From assembly GCA_947176605.1 (NCBI GenBank), contig CAMWRH010000003.1, positions 1-64,000 on the forward strand: 64,000 nucleotides of DNA, written 5' to 3'. Made by a program: the position numbers and the translations under genes. Below the pieces are notes generated by a model. The model saw only the letters and a list, made by a program, of their open reading frames with translations. It was not told where the DNA came from and did no database searches. This document shows, piece after piece, positions 8,812 to 17,441 of the stretch. Position 1 is the first letter of the stretch; each line of letters begins with the position of its first letter. Source of the stretch: an uncultured Porphyromonadaceae bacterium (GTDB lineage: Bacteria > Bacteroidota > Bacteroidia > Bacteroidales > Muribaculaceae).

Positions 8812-9687
8812 ATGGCTAAAAATGTAGATCTGACATCAAAAGAATGGCGTGACATAGTCTTCGCCGATAAGAATAAGGAGTTCGGTGCTTACATGCTCCG
8901 TAAGAACAGCGACAAGCGTCACAACCTCGCCGCTCTCTACGCTCTGATTGGTCTTATTGTAGTGATTTTCCTCGTAATCGGTTACTCCAAGTATTCTGAC
9001 TACAAGGCTGAGCAGGACCGCCTCGCCCTCATCGAGGAACGCGAAAAGATGCAGGCTCTCGAAATCGAGACCGTATCCGACGAACCCGAGGAGAAGGAAG
9101 AGGAACCCGAGCAGCAGAAGTTCGAACAGGAAATCCCCCAGGTGCCTGAAGAGGTGCTCGCCACCGTACAGGTAACCCAGATCGCCATCGTCGACGCCGA
9201 CCAGGTGAAGAACGAGGTGATGGATATGGAGACCCAGAAGGAAGACAATACCGCCCGCGGTGTTGTCAACCAGGAAGGTGCCGACGACGTGGATAAGTTT
9301 AAGGCAGTGGTAGAACAGGTACAGGTCGTAGAGCCCGAGCCTGAGGTGAAGAAGGAAGAGCCTGAGAAGATCTTCGTGGCTGTAGAGCAGCCGGCGGAAT
9401 TCCCCGGTGGCCAGGCAGCTATGATGAAGTGGCTCTCCAACAACATCCGCTACCCCGAATCCGCTCAGCAGAACGGTATCCAGGGTCGTGTCGTAGTGAA
9501 GTTCGTCGTTGAGAAGGACGGCTCTATCGGCAGCCCCACTATCGTGAAGGGTGTCGACCGCGACCTCGACCAGGAAGCTCTCCGCGTCGTGAAGCGCATG
9601 CCCAAGTGGCAGCCCGGTAAGAACAACGGTCAGCCCGTGCGCTCTTACTTCAACCTCCCGGTGACTTTCCGTCTGCAGAATCAGTAA
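8812..9687 (+). CDS. tonB: Energy transducer TonB
   Basis: TonB couples the inner-membrane motor to outer-membrane receptors. The 291-residue protein starts with a Bacteroidetes-type cytoplasmic segment (about residues 1-40), then one membrane helix (~42-62). A Glu/Pro-rich spacer follows (~75-195), and the C-terminal TonB domain (~200-291) contains PAEFPGGQAAMMKWL, IQGRVVVKFVVEKDG and NLPVTFRLQ. It follows the second exbD by 36 bp and is followed by a strong terminator at 9778-9807. Confidence 0.95.
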   Translation: MAKNVDLTSKEWRDIVFADKNKEFGAYMLRKNSDKRHNLAALYALIGLIVVIFLVIGYSKYSDYKAEQDRLALIEEREKMQALEIETVSDEPEEKEEEPEQQKFEQEIPQVPEEVLATVQVTQIAIVDADQVKNEVMDMETQKEDNTARGVVNQEGADDVDKFKAVVEQVQVVEPEPEVKKEEPEKIFVAVEQPAEFPGGQAAMMKWLSNNIRYPESAQQNGIQGRVVVKFVVEKDGSIGSPTIVKGVDRDLDQEALRVVKRMPKWQPGKNNGQPVRSYFNLPVTFRLQNQ

Positions 9688-9777
9688 GTATCATCCCCCC
9701 GTTATCGTGCGGGTGCCACGGTCTGAAGGCCTCCCCTACCCCGGGGACAGCATCCTCCGATATCGGCACAATCTTTG

Positions 9778-9814
9778 GAGAGGATTCCGTATCACCGGAA
9801 TCCTCTCTTTTTTT
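9778..9814 (+). terminator. Terminator after tonB
   Basis: A perfect 12-bp stem (9778-9789 with 9796-9807) with a 6-base loop is followed by a run of eight T. It separates tonB from the downstream small membrane protein and PstS-like genes, at least partly. Confidence 0.88.
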
Positions 9815-9909
9815 ATATCATCTCCAAAACTTATCAGCCCCAGAATTGTTAAAAAATTAAACCCGAGTGAATCGGGTCATATATATATAATTCATTAATC
9901 GCTACTGCT

Positions 9910-10122
9910 ATGGATAAGTATTCTAACAACAACGGCACGCCCAAAGGGATGCGCCTCGTATTCGGTATCTTTATGGTGCTGGTCTATCTTGCTGTAGGGG
10001 TGCTGTTCCTCTGCAACCTGTTTGACATTATCAACTACGGTGTCTCTATCGCCATCGGTGTGCTGCTCTGCCTTTACGGCATTTACCGCGGCTACCGCCT
10101 CTATAAGGGGCAGGCCTACTGA
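9910..10122 (+). CDS. Small two-helix membrane protein, 70 aa
   Basis: This 70-residue protein has a polar Asn-rich start, then two hydrophobic helices (about residues 14-34 and 41-60) and a short basic, Tyr-rich end. It lies between tonB and the PstS-like gene. Genes for small membrane proteins commonly sit at this point in Bacteroidetes Ton clusters, but I do not recognise a named family. A role with the ExbB/ExbD/TonB motor or the following lipoprotein is inferred from position only. Confidence 0.75.
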   Translation: MDKYSNNNGTPKGMRLVFGIFMVLVYLAVGVLFLCNLFDIINYGVSIAIGVLLCLYGIYRGYRLYKGQAY

Positions 10123-10256
10123 CCCACTGACTACTACAGAAGACGCAACTCCACTTACACTTCTCCAACAACATGATTTCCACCCGACGACTTCGCGAGG
10201 CGGTGCTCATAGCACGCGCCAACAATAAAGCCCACATCCACCTGCATCCCGCCGAA

Positions 10257-11276
10257 ATGGGATTCGTACGTATCACCAAGATCGTAATCAGTTGCGCTGT
10301 CGCGCTCCTGTTCATCGCTTCGCTTGCCGCCTGCGGCGAAATCAAACGGGGAGAATACACCTCCGGCACCGGCGCCGTATTCTGCGACGACGGCTTCCGC
10401 AATATCCTCGACGAAGAGATCCAGGCGTTCGAATTTGAATATAAGGATGCCCACATCGTGCCTTTCTATATGTCGGAACAGGCATGCATCGACTCCCTGC
10501 TCGCCGATAAGTGCCAGAGCATCATCGTCACACGCGACTTCACCAAGGAGGAACGCCAGCACTGCAAAAGCGTCAACCGCCGAATCGTGCGCTCCAACTG
10601 CATCGCTGTCGACGCGGTGGCCATGATCGTCAACAAGGATAACCCCGTAAGCGCCCTGTCGATGGATGAAATCGGCAAGATCCTGCGCGGCGAGCTCACC
10701 CGCTGGGATCAGCTCGCCGGCAACGACACGACGGCCATCAAGGTGGTATTCGATTCGGAAGGTTCTTCCACCGTATCATACATGCGCGAAAAGTTCCTAC
10801 CGGAAGGTAAGAAAATCACCGACTATATAAAGCCCTACGCTCAGAAGAACAATGCCGCCGTATTCGATGTGGTAAAGAAAGATCCCGATGCCCTCGGCAT
10901 CATCTCGGTGTCATGGCTCGGCAACGACCTCAGTGTGGCAAAGACCGTCCCGATGGATCAGCGCATGGAAGACTATGCCAACGAAAACGACTCCATCAAT
11001 ACCGACCTCACTTCAGAAGTCAATATCATCAAGGTAAGCAACCCCTGCGAAGACAATGACTTCAGCCCCGTGGCCTACAAGCCCTATCAGCTATACATCA
11101 ATTCCGGCGACTACCCGCTCTTCCGTAAGGTATGGATGATCTCCACGGCATCCAATTCGACGATGCTCCACAGCTTCTATACTTTTGTCACCGGGTTCGT
11201 GGGGCAGAAGATCATCATCAAGTCGGGCATAATGCCATATCATATCAACCGAAGAGTTGTGCAACTTGTAAAATAA
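10257..11276 (+). CDS. PstS-like substrate-binding lipoprotein
   Basis: This is a periplasmic binding protein of the PstS phosphate-binding type. I chose the Met at 10257 because it gives a clean lipoprotein signal peptide ending in LAAC; the frame is open from 10173, which would add 28 atypical residues. The binding-site regions look PstS-like: GTGAVFCDDGF near the start of the mature protein, SEGSSTVSYMREKF in the middle, and DALGIISVSWLGND. No pstC, pstA, pstB or phoU is nearby. It follows an exbB-exbD-exbD-tonB set and precedes a TPR protein, so it may work with the Ton motor rather than an ABC transporter. The ligand is unproven. Confidence 0.85.
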   Translation: MGFVRITKIVISCAVALLFIASLAACGEIKRGEYTSGTGAVFCDDGFRNILDEEIQAFEFEYKDAHIVPFYMSEQACIDSLLADKCQSIIVTRDFTKEERQHCKSVNRRIVRSNCIAVDAVAMIVNKDNPVSALSMDEIGKILRGELTRWDQLAGNDTTAIKVVFDSEGSSTVSYMREKFLPEGKKITDYIKPYAQKNNAAVFDVVKKDPDALGIISVSWLGNDLSVAKTVPMDQRMEDYANENDSINTDLTSEVNIIKVSNPCEDNDFSPVAYKPYQLYINSGDYPLFRKVWMISTASNSTMLHSFYTFVTGFVGQKIIIKSGIMPYHINRRVVQLVK

Positions 11277-11431
11277 AACCTCATACACTGCGTTGTCAAT
11301 AATGTAACCCCTTGACGGCTGACTACGGCGCTGACTCTCACGCCGGTCCGCCTCCGAAGCGCCGGGTGGCTGTGTCCGCCGGGCGCTTCCGCAGGATTAA
11401 GTAATAAATAAATTATACACTACACATACTG

Positions 11432-13051
11432 ATGAATTACAAATCACTTCTCGCGCTCGTACTGGCCGGCTCGGCCTTCTCGGCGCTCGCTCAGACCCAT
11501 GCCGAAGGTGTGGAATACTATGAGGCAGGTCAGTTCTCCAATGCAAAGGAACTTCTGCAGCGCAACCTCAACAATGCCGGCACCGATAAGGCGATTGACT
11601 ACTACTATCAGGGTATGATCGCTCTGCGCGACAATAATGCCAATGATGCCCGCTCTTTCTTCAATAAGGGTGTGGAAGCCAACGCCGAGTATGCATTCAA
11701 CTACATAGGCCTCGGCCAGCTCGATCTCATCGCCAACAACCCCAAGGAAGCTGAGGCCAACTTCAAGAAGGCCGAAGGGTTCGGTAAGAAAGACCCCGCC
11801 GTGCAGATTGCTATCGCACGCGCATACGATGCCGTAAATCCCGATCTTTACGCCAAGGAAATCGCAAAGCGCGTGGAGAAGGCCCGTAAGATTGATATGA
11901 AGGATCCCGCCATCTACATCTTTGAAGGCGATATGCTGGCCCGCGCGAAGGATTACGGTGCAGCCGGCGCAAAGTATGAAATGGCGCTTAACTATGATCC
12001 CAACGCCACTGCAGCTTATTTCAAGTATGCCAACCTCTTCTCGCAGGTAAACCCCGAGTATGGCATCAACATGCTCCAGAAGCTTCTGGCCCTCAACCCC
12101 GACTCGGCACTCGGTCAGCGCTCTCTGGCAAATGCCTACTATGACCAGGGGATGTATAAGGAGGCTGCCGCCGAGTACGGCAAGTACGTCAACAACCCCA
12201 ACCACTTCAAGCAGGATGAAGACCGCTACGCGTTCCTCCTCTTCTACGGTGGCGACTATCAGAAGGGTTACGACTATGCTTCGCAGCTTCTGTCGAAGGA
12301 TCCCTCCAACTTCTCTGCACTCCGCTTCCAGTTTATGAATGCGGCGCAGCTCCCCGCTATGGCCGACCAGATGCTTCCCATGGCTGAAGCCCTTTACAAC
12401 GCCCACCTGTCGAATCCCGAAAAGAACGTTTTCGCGCAAATCGACTATACCCTTATCGGCGACGAGTTCCAGAAAGCCAAAAAGCTTGACGAGGCTAAGG
12501 CGGTGCTTGAAGAGGGTATCAAAAATCTTCCCACCAACGCGTCTCTCTACAAGCAGCTCTCGATGCTTAACGTAGACCGCGGCGACATGCCCGGCGCAAG
12601 CAACGCATATGACGGCTACATCGCCAATACAAAGGAACCCGGGTTCAACGACAACTGGCAGGCTGCCGTATTCGCCTACTATGCAGGCGTGCAGAATAAG
12701 GAGAATGATCCCGCCGCTGCCGACGCTTTCTTCCAGAAAGCATTGAAGTTTGGCGATGTCGCTGCCGGGCAGTATCCCGGCATGTACCGTCCCGCCAAGC
12801 TGAAAGGCGACGTGGCCATGCAGAAAGGTCAGAACGAGGAGGCTATCCAGTACTACATCCAGTCGATCGACCTGCTCGAGAAGATGGACGACACATCCCG
12901 CTTCGCCGGCGATGCCAAAAACCTCTACAACGCGGTCGGCAACGCCTACCTCGACAAGAAGGATAAAGAGACAGCCAAACGCTACTTCAACGGCTACCTC
13001 AAATATGATCCCGACAACGCCGACTACCGCAAATTCGTAGAGTCGCTCTAA
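11432..13051 (+). CDS. Secreted tetratricopeptide repeat protein
   Basis: This 539-residue protein has a signal peptide (about 1-20, ending SALAQ). Most of the rest consists of TPR helical repeats. Typical repeat cores such as AEGVEYYEAGQFSNAKELL, YYQGMIALRDN, NAKDYGAAGAKYEMAL-like units and AKRYFNGYLKYDPDNADY recur about every 34 residues. It is likely a periplasmic scaffold. It is the last gene of the Ton-type cluster and ends next to a triplicated 18-bp repeat and a 16-bp terminator stem. Confidence 0.9.
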   Translation: MNYKSLLALVLAGSAFSALAQTHAEGVEYYEAGQFSNAKELLQRNLNNAGTDKAIDYYYQGMIALRDNNANDARSFFNKGVEANAEYAFNYIGLGQLDLIANNPKEAEANFKKAEGFGKKDPAVQIAIARAYDAVNPDLYAKEIAKRVEKARKIDMKDPAIYIFEGDMLARAKDYGAAGAKYEMALNYDPNATAAYFKYANLFSQVNPEYGINMLQKLLALNPDSALGQRSLANAYYDQGMYKEAAAEYGKYVNNPNHFKQDEDRYAFLLFYGGDYQKGYDYASQLLSKDPSNFSALRFQFMNAAQLPAMADQMLPMAEALYNAHLSNPEKNVFAQIDYTLIGDEFQKAKKLDEAKAVLEEGIKNLPTNASLYKQLSMLNVDRGDMPGASNAYDGYIANTKEPGFNDNWQAAVFAYYAGVQNKENDPAAADAFFQKALKFGDVAAGQYPGMYRPAKLKGDVAMQKGQNEEAIQYYIQSIDLLEKMDDTSRFAGDAKNLYNAVGNAYLDKKDKETAKRYFNGYLKYDPDNADYRKFVESL

Positions 13052-13105
13052 CAAGCATTGTCACTCTGACAAGCATTGTCACTCTGACAAGCATTGTCAC
13101 TCTGA
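13052..13105. repeat. 18-bp unit repeated three times
   Basis: CAAGCATTGTCACTCTGA occurs three times head to tail with no mismatch, starting immediately after the stop codon of the TPR gene. It is probably a replication-slippage product. Confidence 0.95.
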
Positions 13106-13154
13106 CATGAGGTGACGGCCACAGCCCATCCCCTCATCAGACATACACACTATC

Positions 13155-13192
13155 AGTCCCCCGCGCGATGGCTTTGCATCGCGCGGGGGACT
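13155..13192. terminator. Strong hairpin terminator after TPR gene
   Basis: A perfect 16-bp GC-rich stem (13155-13170 with 13177-13192) and a 6-base loop are followed by GCCTGTTT. It closes the Ton/PstS/TPR cluster and marks the boundary with the AT-richer lipoprotein region. Confidence 0.85.
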
Positions 13193-13277
13193 GCCTGTTT
13201 AGCCTCCTGACCGCTCATTTACCCAACACTCATATTCCTTCGCCTATTAAAATTTACAAAAATAAGTTTCAAAACAT

Positions 13278-13308
13278 TTTGACCCTTACAATAAATTTTA
13301 TATCTTTG
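13278..13308 (+). promoter_or_regulatory. Promoter of the lipoprotein locus
   Basis: TTTG (13278-13281), a 19-bp spacer and TATCTTTG (13301-13308) make a near-consensus promoter. The ~105-nt leader holds an 8-bp hairpin (13328-13335 with 13343-13350). Confidence 0.82.
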
Positions 13309-13422
13309 CATCATGGTCAGCCACCATCGATAGATATCATACATCTATCGTTACGAGAATAAATCCATATAATCATCTGGTGGCCTGCTGTCCTTACGAT
13401 TTATCAATTCAATCACATAACC

Positions 13423-14646
13423 ATGCTTCATTCAAACCGATCTTCAATCATCAGGATGATTCCGCTTTACGTAATCACCCTTGTCACTCCAATCCTATTT
13501 CAGGCTTGCGATAATGATGTCATTGTAGGACCAATCTCAGGCACATTGAATGCATACTTTATGTCTGATACCGACCCGGGACAAAACAACGAGGAATATC
13601 TTCTAATTGACGGAGAAGCTCAGGAAATAACCCTAAGTGTAGTCAGGACCTTATATGATATCCCATTCCCCGACACTCTTAGCCCTTGGGTAGCGATACC
13701 TGACGACTCAACACCTGCGCATTTCACGACGTATCATTATAACTCCGATATTATCCCCAATAATCATATCATCCCGGGAACTGACATAAAGCTGGAGGTC
13801 ATAGAAAAAAATGACAAACCCGCAATCCGACTCACCGTTCCGGAGAACGATACTGACCGTGATATTTGGTTTTACCTATTTTATGGTCCTGATGAGCCCA
13901 TCATCAAAAATGGCGGGATTATACAAGGAACTATACGGGTAACACAGACCGCCAAAACGACTGCGGAGTCTTTTGTTGTCAAAGCTCGCTACAAAAGCCG
14001 AATTTATGAATCTGAGGCTGTAGTAAATGACAATGGCTTTGTGGAATATAGTAATCCGGAATATACACAGCTTATGCAACAGCTGGACGCGCTGTCGGTA
14101 GTGCATACTGTCGTAATCGACAGCAACTGTATGAGTTACTATGATGAGGAGGATATCGAATGCAATAGGCTTTACAACGATATCATGAATCTCAACAGTG
14201 CTGAGAATTCGATTCTGACAAGAGCTACAGGATTTGAGAATCATACCGATTCAGATCTTGGCTATTTTGCTATCTTCGACAATGACCATTTCAAGGGAAC
14301 ATCTCTGATAAAAGGTCTTTCAGACTTCCACTTCACCTACAACATACCAAGTCTGAAACCATATAATCTCAACGACAAGGTGACTTCAATAGCCATCGGA
14401 TATTACGGCACTGACCCGATTGTATGTTCCGTACTGACAATCTGGGACGATACGGATTATAATCATGGCGACAACAACAGGTCAAAACACCGCATCAGCC
14501 TGATGGCCACCCAATCGTCACGACAGGTATCAATCCCGGATCTTAAACAGTATAAGAAAATCGGTTCGTCAAAATCCTGGAACGACTGTATATCTTCGAT
14601 ATCCTGTCATTTCGGATATGTCGACCGGCAACTTCTCAATTATTAA
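13423..14646 (+). CDS. Predicted lipoprotein of unknown function, 407 aa
   Basis: This is a predicted lipoprotein. The hydrophobic segment at about residues 12-28 ends in FQAC, so Cys29 would be acylated. Translation could instead begin at the internal Met12. The mature part is acidic and rich in Asp, Tyr and Ile, without Cys-pair, repeat or catalytic motifs that I recognise. The DNA is AT-richer than its surroundings, which suggests an accessory or acquired gene. Its last 76 bp are copied downstream (15168-15243) as part of a tandem duplication. Confidence 0.75.
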   Translation: MLHSNRSSIIRMIPLYVITLVTPILFQACDNDVIVGPISGTLNAYFMSDTDPGQNNEEYLLIDGEAQEITLSVVRTLYDIPFPDTLSPWVAIPDDSTPAHFTTYHYNSDIIPNNHIIPGTDIKLEVIEKNDKPAIRLTVPENDTDRDIWFYLFYGPDEPIIKNGGIIQGTIRVTQTAKTTAESFVVKARYKSRIYESEAVVNDNGFVEYSNPEYTQLMQQLDALSVVHTVVIDSNCMSYYDEEDIECNRLYNDIMNLNSAENSILTRATGFENHTDSDLGYFAIFDNDHFKGTSLIKGLSDFHFTYNIPSLKPYNLNDKVTSIAIGYYGTDPIVCSVLTIWDDTDYNHGDNNRSKHRISLMATQSSRQVSIPDLKQYKKIGSSKSWNDCISSISCHFGYVDRQLLNY

Positions 14647-14657
14647 TCACCATACCT

Positions 14658-15155
14658 ATGAAAAAAATCCTTATCCTTCTTCCCACTTTAGTCCTCCTGA
14701 TCTGCTCATGCAAAAAGGAAGGCTTCTTTAATGGATGTCCGCAATTGTACTACTTTCTGACATCCGATATTCCCGACGGCATACCCAGACCCGAAGAGAT
14801 GACTGTAAGCTGTAATGAACAGACCGTCGTGTTAAAGGTAAAGGGAATTGTCGGGTCAACTCCTCTCCCATCAAGATTCACGACCCAGACATCTCTGTAT
14901 TATCCTGAAACTCACAAATATGGCGAATCTAATTCAAAATACGAAGGTAAATATGAAGAGATTGGCCAATTCTATAAGATATATTCAGAGTCGGAAAACG
15001 GGGAGCCTAAAATCGTCGTTGACATAGATGCCAACGATACCGACAGCATCCGCGCATTTTCACTCGCGGCATTTGGAGCAGATTTAGAGTACGAAATTGC
15101 CGCCGGGTATATCTTCATTACCCAAGAAGCAGCTTCTTCCCATACCCAACCGTAA
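14658..15155 (+). CDS. Predicted small lipoprotein, copy 1
   Basis: This 165-residue protein has a lipoprotein signal ending ICSC (acylation at Cys18, followed by KKEGFF). The mature part reads like a compact beta-rich domain with an early Cys (NGCPQLYYF). It lies 11 bp after the 407-residue lipoprotein gene and is probably cotranscribed. The mature sequence is identical to that of copy 2 at 15255. Function is unknown; a surface or periplasmic role is inferred from the lipobox only. Confidence 0.75.
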   Translation: MKKILILLPTLVLLICSCKKEGFFNGCPQLYYFLTSDIPDGIPRPEEMTVSCNEQTVVLKVKGIVGSTPLPSRFTTQTSLYYPETHKYGESNSKYEGKYEEIGQFYKIYSESENGEPKIVVDIDANDTDSIRAFSLAAFGADLEYEIAAGYIFITQEAASSHTQP

Positions 15156-15167
15156 CCCTCTACGGTA

Positions 15168-15243
15168 AAAATCCTGGAATGACTGTATATCTTCGATATC
15201 CTGTCATTTCGGATATATCGACCGGCAACTTCTCAATTATTAA
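15168..15243 (+). pseudogene. Duplicated 3' fragment of the 407-aa lipoprotein gene
   Basis: This 76-bp stretch repeats the last ~25 codons and stop of the gene at 13423-14646 with two base changes. It has no start and is a by-product of the tandem duplication. Confidence 0.8.
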
Positions 15244-15254
15244 TCACCATACCT

Positions 15255-15752
15255 ATGAGAAAAATCCTCACCCTGATTCCCCTTTTAGTCATCCTGCTAT
15301 GCTCATGCAAAAAGGAAGGATTCTTTAATGGATGTCCGCAATTGTACTATTTCCTGACATCCGATATTCCCGATGGCATACCCAGACCCGAAGAGATGAC
15401 TGTAAGTTGTAATGAACAGACCGTCGTGTTAAAGGTAAAGGGAATTGTCGGGTCAACTCCTCTCCCATCAAGATTCACGACCCAGACATCTCTGTATTAT
15501 CCTGAAACTCACAAATATGGCGAATCTAATTCAAAATACGAAGGTAAATATGAAGAGATTGGCCAATTCTATAAGATATATTCAGAGTCGGAAAACGGGG
15601 AGCCTAAAATCGTCGTTGACATAGATGCCAACGATACCGACAGCATCCGCGCATTTTCACTCGCGGCATTTGGAGCAGATTTAGAGTACGAAATTGCCGC
15701 CGGGTATATTTTCATTACCCAAGAAGCAGCTTCTTCCCATACCCAACCGTAA
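15255..15752 (+). CDS. Predicted small lipoprotein, copy 2
   Basis: This is a second 165-residue copy. The signal peptide differs from copy 1 at six positions (MRKILTLIPLLVILLCSC against MKKILILLPTLVLLICSC), while every mature residue is the same. Both lipoboxes are intact, so both copies look functional. The DNA differs only at scattered synonymous sites early in the gene and at one site near the end, which suggests recent conversion between the copies. Confidence 0.72.
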   Translation: MRKILTLIPLLVILLCSCKKEGFFNGCPQLYYFLTSDIPDGIPRPEEMTVSCNEQTVVLKVKGIVGSTPLPSRFTTQTSLYYPETHKYGESNSKYEGKYEEIGQFYKIYSESENGEPKIVVDIDANDTDSIRAFSLAAFGADLEYEIAAGYIFITQEAASSHTQP

Positions 15753-15800
15753 CCCTCAGCGGGAAATCACAAGTAGCATGACATAACATCCTTATAAGTT

Positions 15801-15941
15801 ATGAAACCGTTTTTCCACATCATGACCGCACTGGCGGTTATTCTGTTATGTTTCGGATGCAGCAGTAGCAGTGAAGACGAACCTGTATCGAATAACCAAC
15901 ATAATCGAATTCATGAACTAATATCTGAATTCTACTGTTGA
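15801..15941 (+). pseudogene. Short lipoprotein remnant, probably frameshifted
   Basis: An ATG at 15801 opens a 46-codon frame with a lipoprotein signal ending CFGC followed by a Ser-rich linker, then TGA at 15939. Just past a likely frameshift, another frame continues with STVDFNGQLQQTGYLVTY for about 30 codons. This suggests a decayed third lipoprotein gene. It could also be a genuine 46-residue lipoprotein. The remaining bases from 15942 to 16160 hold only the glyA leader. Confidence 0.5.
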
Positions 15942-16061
15942 CTTCAACGGGCAGCTTCAGCAGACAGGCTATTTAGTAACCTATCGGGAAAGCCTATCGG
16001 GAAAGAGTCGGCATGGGTGTGGTTTTTTACGCTTATGGTGGCTCTTTTCCGTTTTTTTTCT

Positions 16062-16069
16062 TAATTTTG
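16062..16069 (+). promoter_or_regulatory. Putative glyA -7 box
   Basis: TAATTTTG fits TAnnTTTG 92 bp upstream of glyA. The -33 region is T-rich without a clear TTTG, so the call rests on one box. Confidence 0.45.
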
Positions 16070-16160
16070 CAATCGGTATGGCGAAGCTCGCAAAGGGATA
16101 CCCTCTCAGGCTCCGCACCATCCGGATTCGCAACACTTTAAATCTAACATCTAAAATACA

Positions 16161-17441
16161 ATGAAAAGAGACAACGAGATTTTTGAAATCATCGACCGTG
16201 AGCACCTCCGCCAGCGCCGCGGAATCGAGCTTATCGCAAGTGAGAACTTCGTCAGCGACGAGGTAATGCGCGCCATGGGCTCTTGCCTCACCAATAAATA
16301 TGCTGAAGGTTACCCGGGGAAACGCTATTACGGCGGTTGCCAGGTGGTCGACGAGGCCGAAAACCTCGCCATCGAACGCGCCAAGAAGCTCTTCGGCGCA
16401 GAATGGGCCAATGTGCAGCCCCACAGCGGCGCACAGGCAAATATGGCCGTATTCATGGCCTGCCTCCAGCCCGGCGACACTTTCATGGGTATGGACCTCA
16501 GCCACGGCGGTCACCTCAGCCACGGCAGCCCGGTCAATTTCTCCGGCCTGATGTTCCGCCCCATCTCCTACACTGTAGAGGCCGAGACAGGTCGCGTGAA
16601 CTATGAGGAAATGGAGGAAAAGGCACGCGCCGAACGCCCCAAACTCATCATCGCCGGCGCATCCGCCTACAGCCGCGAATGGGACTACGCACGCATCCGC
16701 AAGCTCGCCGATGAAATCGGTGCCATCTTTATGGTCGACATGGCCCACCCCGCAGGTCTTATCGCTGCCGGTCTGCTTGAGAACCCCGTGAAGCACGCAC
16801 ATATCGTCACCACCACCACCCACAAGACCCTCCGCGGTCCGCGCGGCGGCCTCATCCTTATGGGCAAGGACTTCGACAACCCCTGGGGCAAGACCACTCC
16901 CAAAGGTGAGATCAAGAAGATGTCGGCACTGCTCGACTCTGCCGTATTCCCCGGTGTGCAGGGTGGTCCGCTCGAACATGTGATCGCTGCCAAGGCTGTG
17001 GCCTTCGGCGAATGCCTCCAGCCCGAATGGAAGGAGTATGCAGTGCAGGTGCAGAAGAATGCAGCCGCCCTGGCCGATGCCCTGATACGCCGTGGATATA
17101 AGATCATCTCCGACGGCACCGACAACCACTGCATGCTCGTAGACCTCCGCTCCAAATTCCCCGAAATGTCGGGCAAAAAGGCGGAACGCGTACTCGTGGA
17201 GGCCGACATCACGGCCAATAAGAATATGGTGCCCTACGACACCCGCTCCCCCTTCCTCACCTCAGGACTGCGCTTCGGCACCGCCGCCATCACCACACGC
17301 GGAGCCAAGGAGGAAATGATGGAGACCATCGCCGGACTCATCGACCGCGTGCTCTCCAACGCCGACGATGAAGCCGTGATCCGCGAAGTGCGTCAGGAAG
17401 TGAACGAGATGATGAACGAATACCCCATGTTCGCATGGTAA
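16161..17441 (+). CDS. glyA: Serine hydroxymethyltransferase
   Basis: This PLP enzyme interconverts serine and glycine and supplies one-carbon units to tetrahydrofolate. It is 426 residues long and opens with the family pattern ([14 protein letters not shown]). The PLP lysine motif is [15 protein letters not shown], and [15 protein letters not shown] is intact. The stop codon overlaps the bioD start by 7 bp, so the two are cotranscribed. Confidence 0.98.
   Translation: MKRDNEIFEIIDREHLRQRRGIELIASENFVSDEVMRAMGSCLTNKYAEGYPGKRYYGGCQVVDEAENLAIERAKKLFGAEWANVQPHSGAQANMAVFMACLQPGDTFMGMDLSHGGHLSHGSPVNFSGLMFRPISYTVEAETGRVNYEEMEEKARAERPKLIIAGASAYSREWDYARIRKLADEIGAIFMVDMAHPAGLIAAGLLENPVKHAHIVTTTTHKTLRGPRGGLILMGKDFDNPWGKTTPKGEIKKMSALLDSAVFPGVQGGPLEHVIAAKAVAFGECLQPEWKEYAVQVQKNAAALADALIRRGYKIISDGTDNHCMLVDLRSKFPEMSGKKAERVLVEADITANKNMVPYDTRSPFLTSGLRFGTAAITTRGAKEEMMETIAGLIDRVLSNADDEAVIREVRQEVNEMMNEYPMFAW

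Larger units (their letters stand above)
14571..15757. repeat. Tandem duplication, two ~590-bp copies
   Basis: Copy 1 is 14571-15160 and copy 2 is 15168-15757, a 597-bp offset with a 7-bp junction. Each copy holds the 3' end of the preceding lipoprotein gene and one complete 165-residue lipoprotein gene. Differences cluster in the signal-peptide region; the last ~350 bp are almost identical. Confidence 0.95.

Noticed and set aside
9840..9900. AT-rich stretch before the 70-aa membrane protein, considered as a promoter
   Set aside because: It contains TATATATATA but no TAnnTTTG or TTTG box with correct spacing, so I did not call a promoter.
11444..13054. A 536-codon minus-strand open frame covering the TPR gene
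   Set aside because: It mirrors the TPR gene, whose signal peptide and repeats are clear. The mirror reading is Val/Leu/Gly-rich text without motifs.
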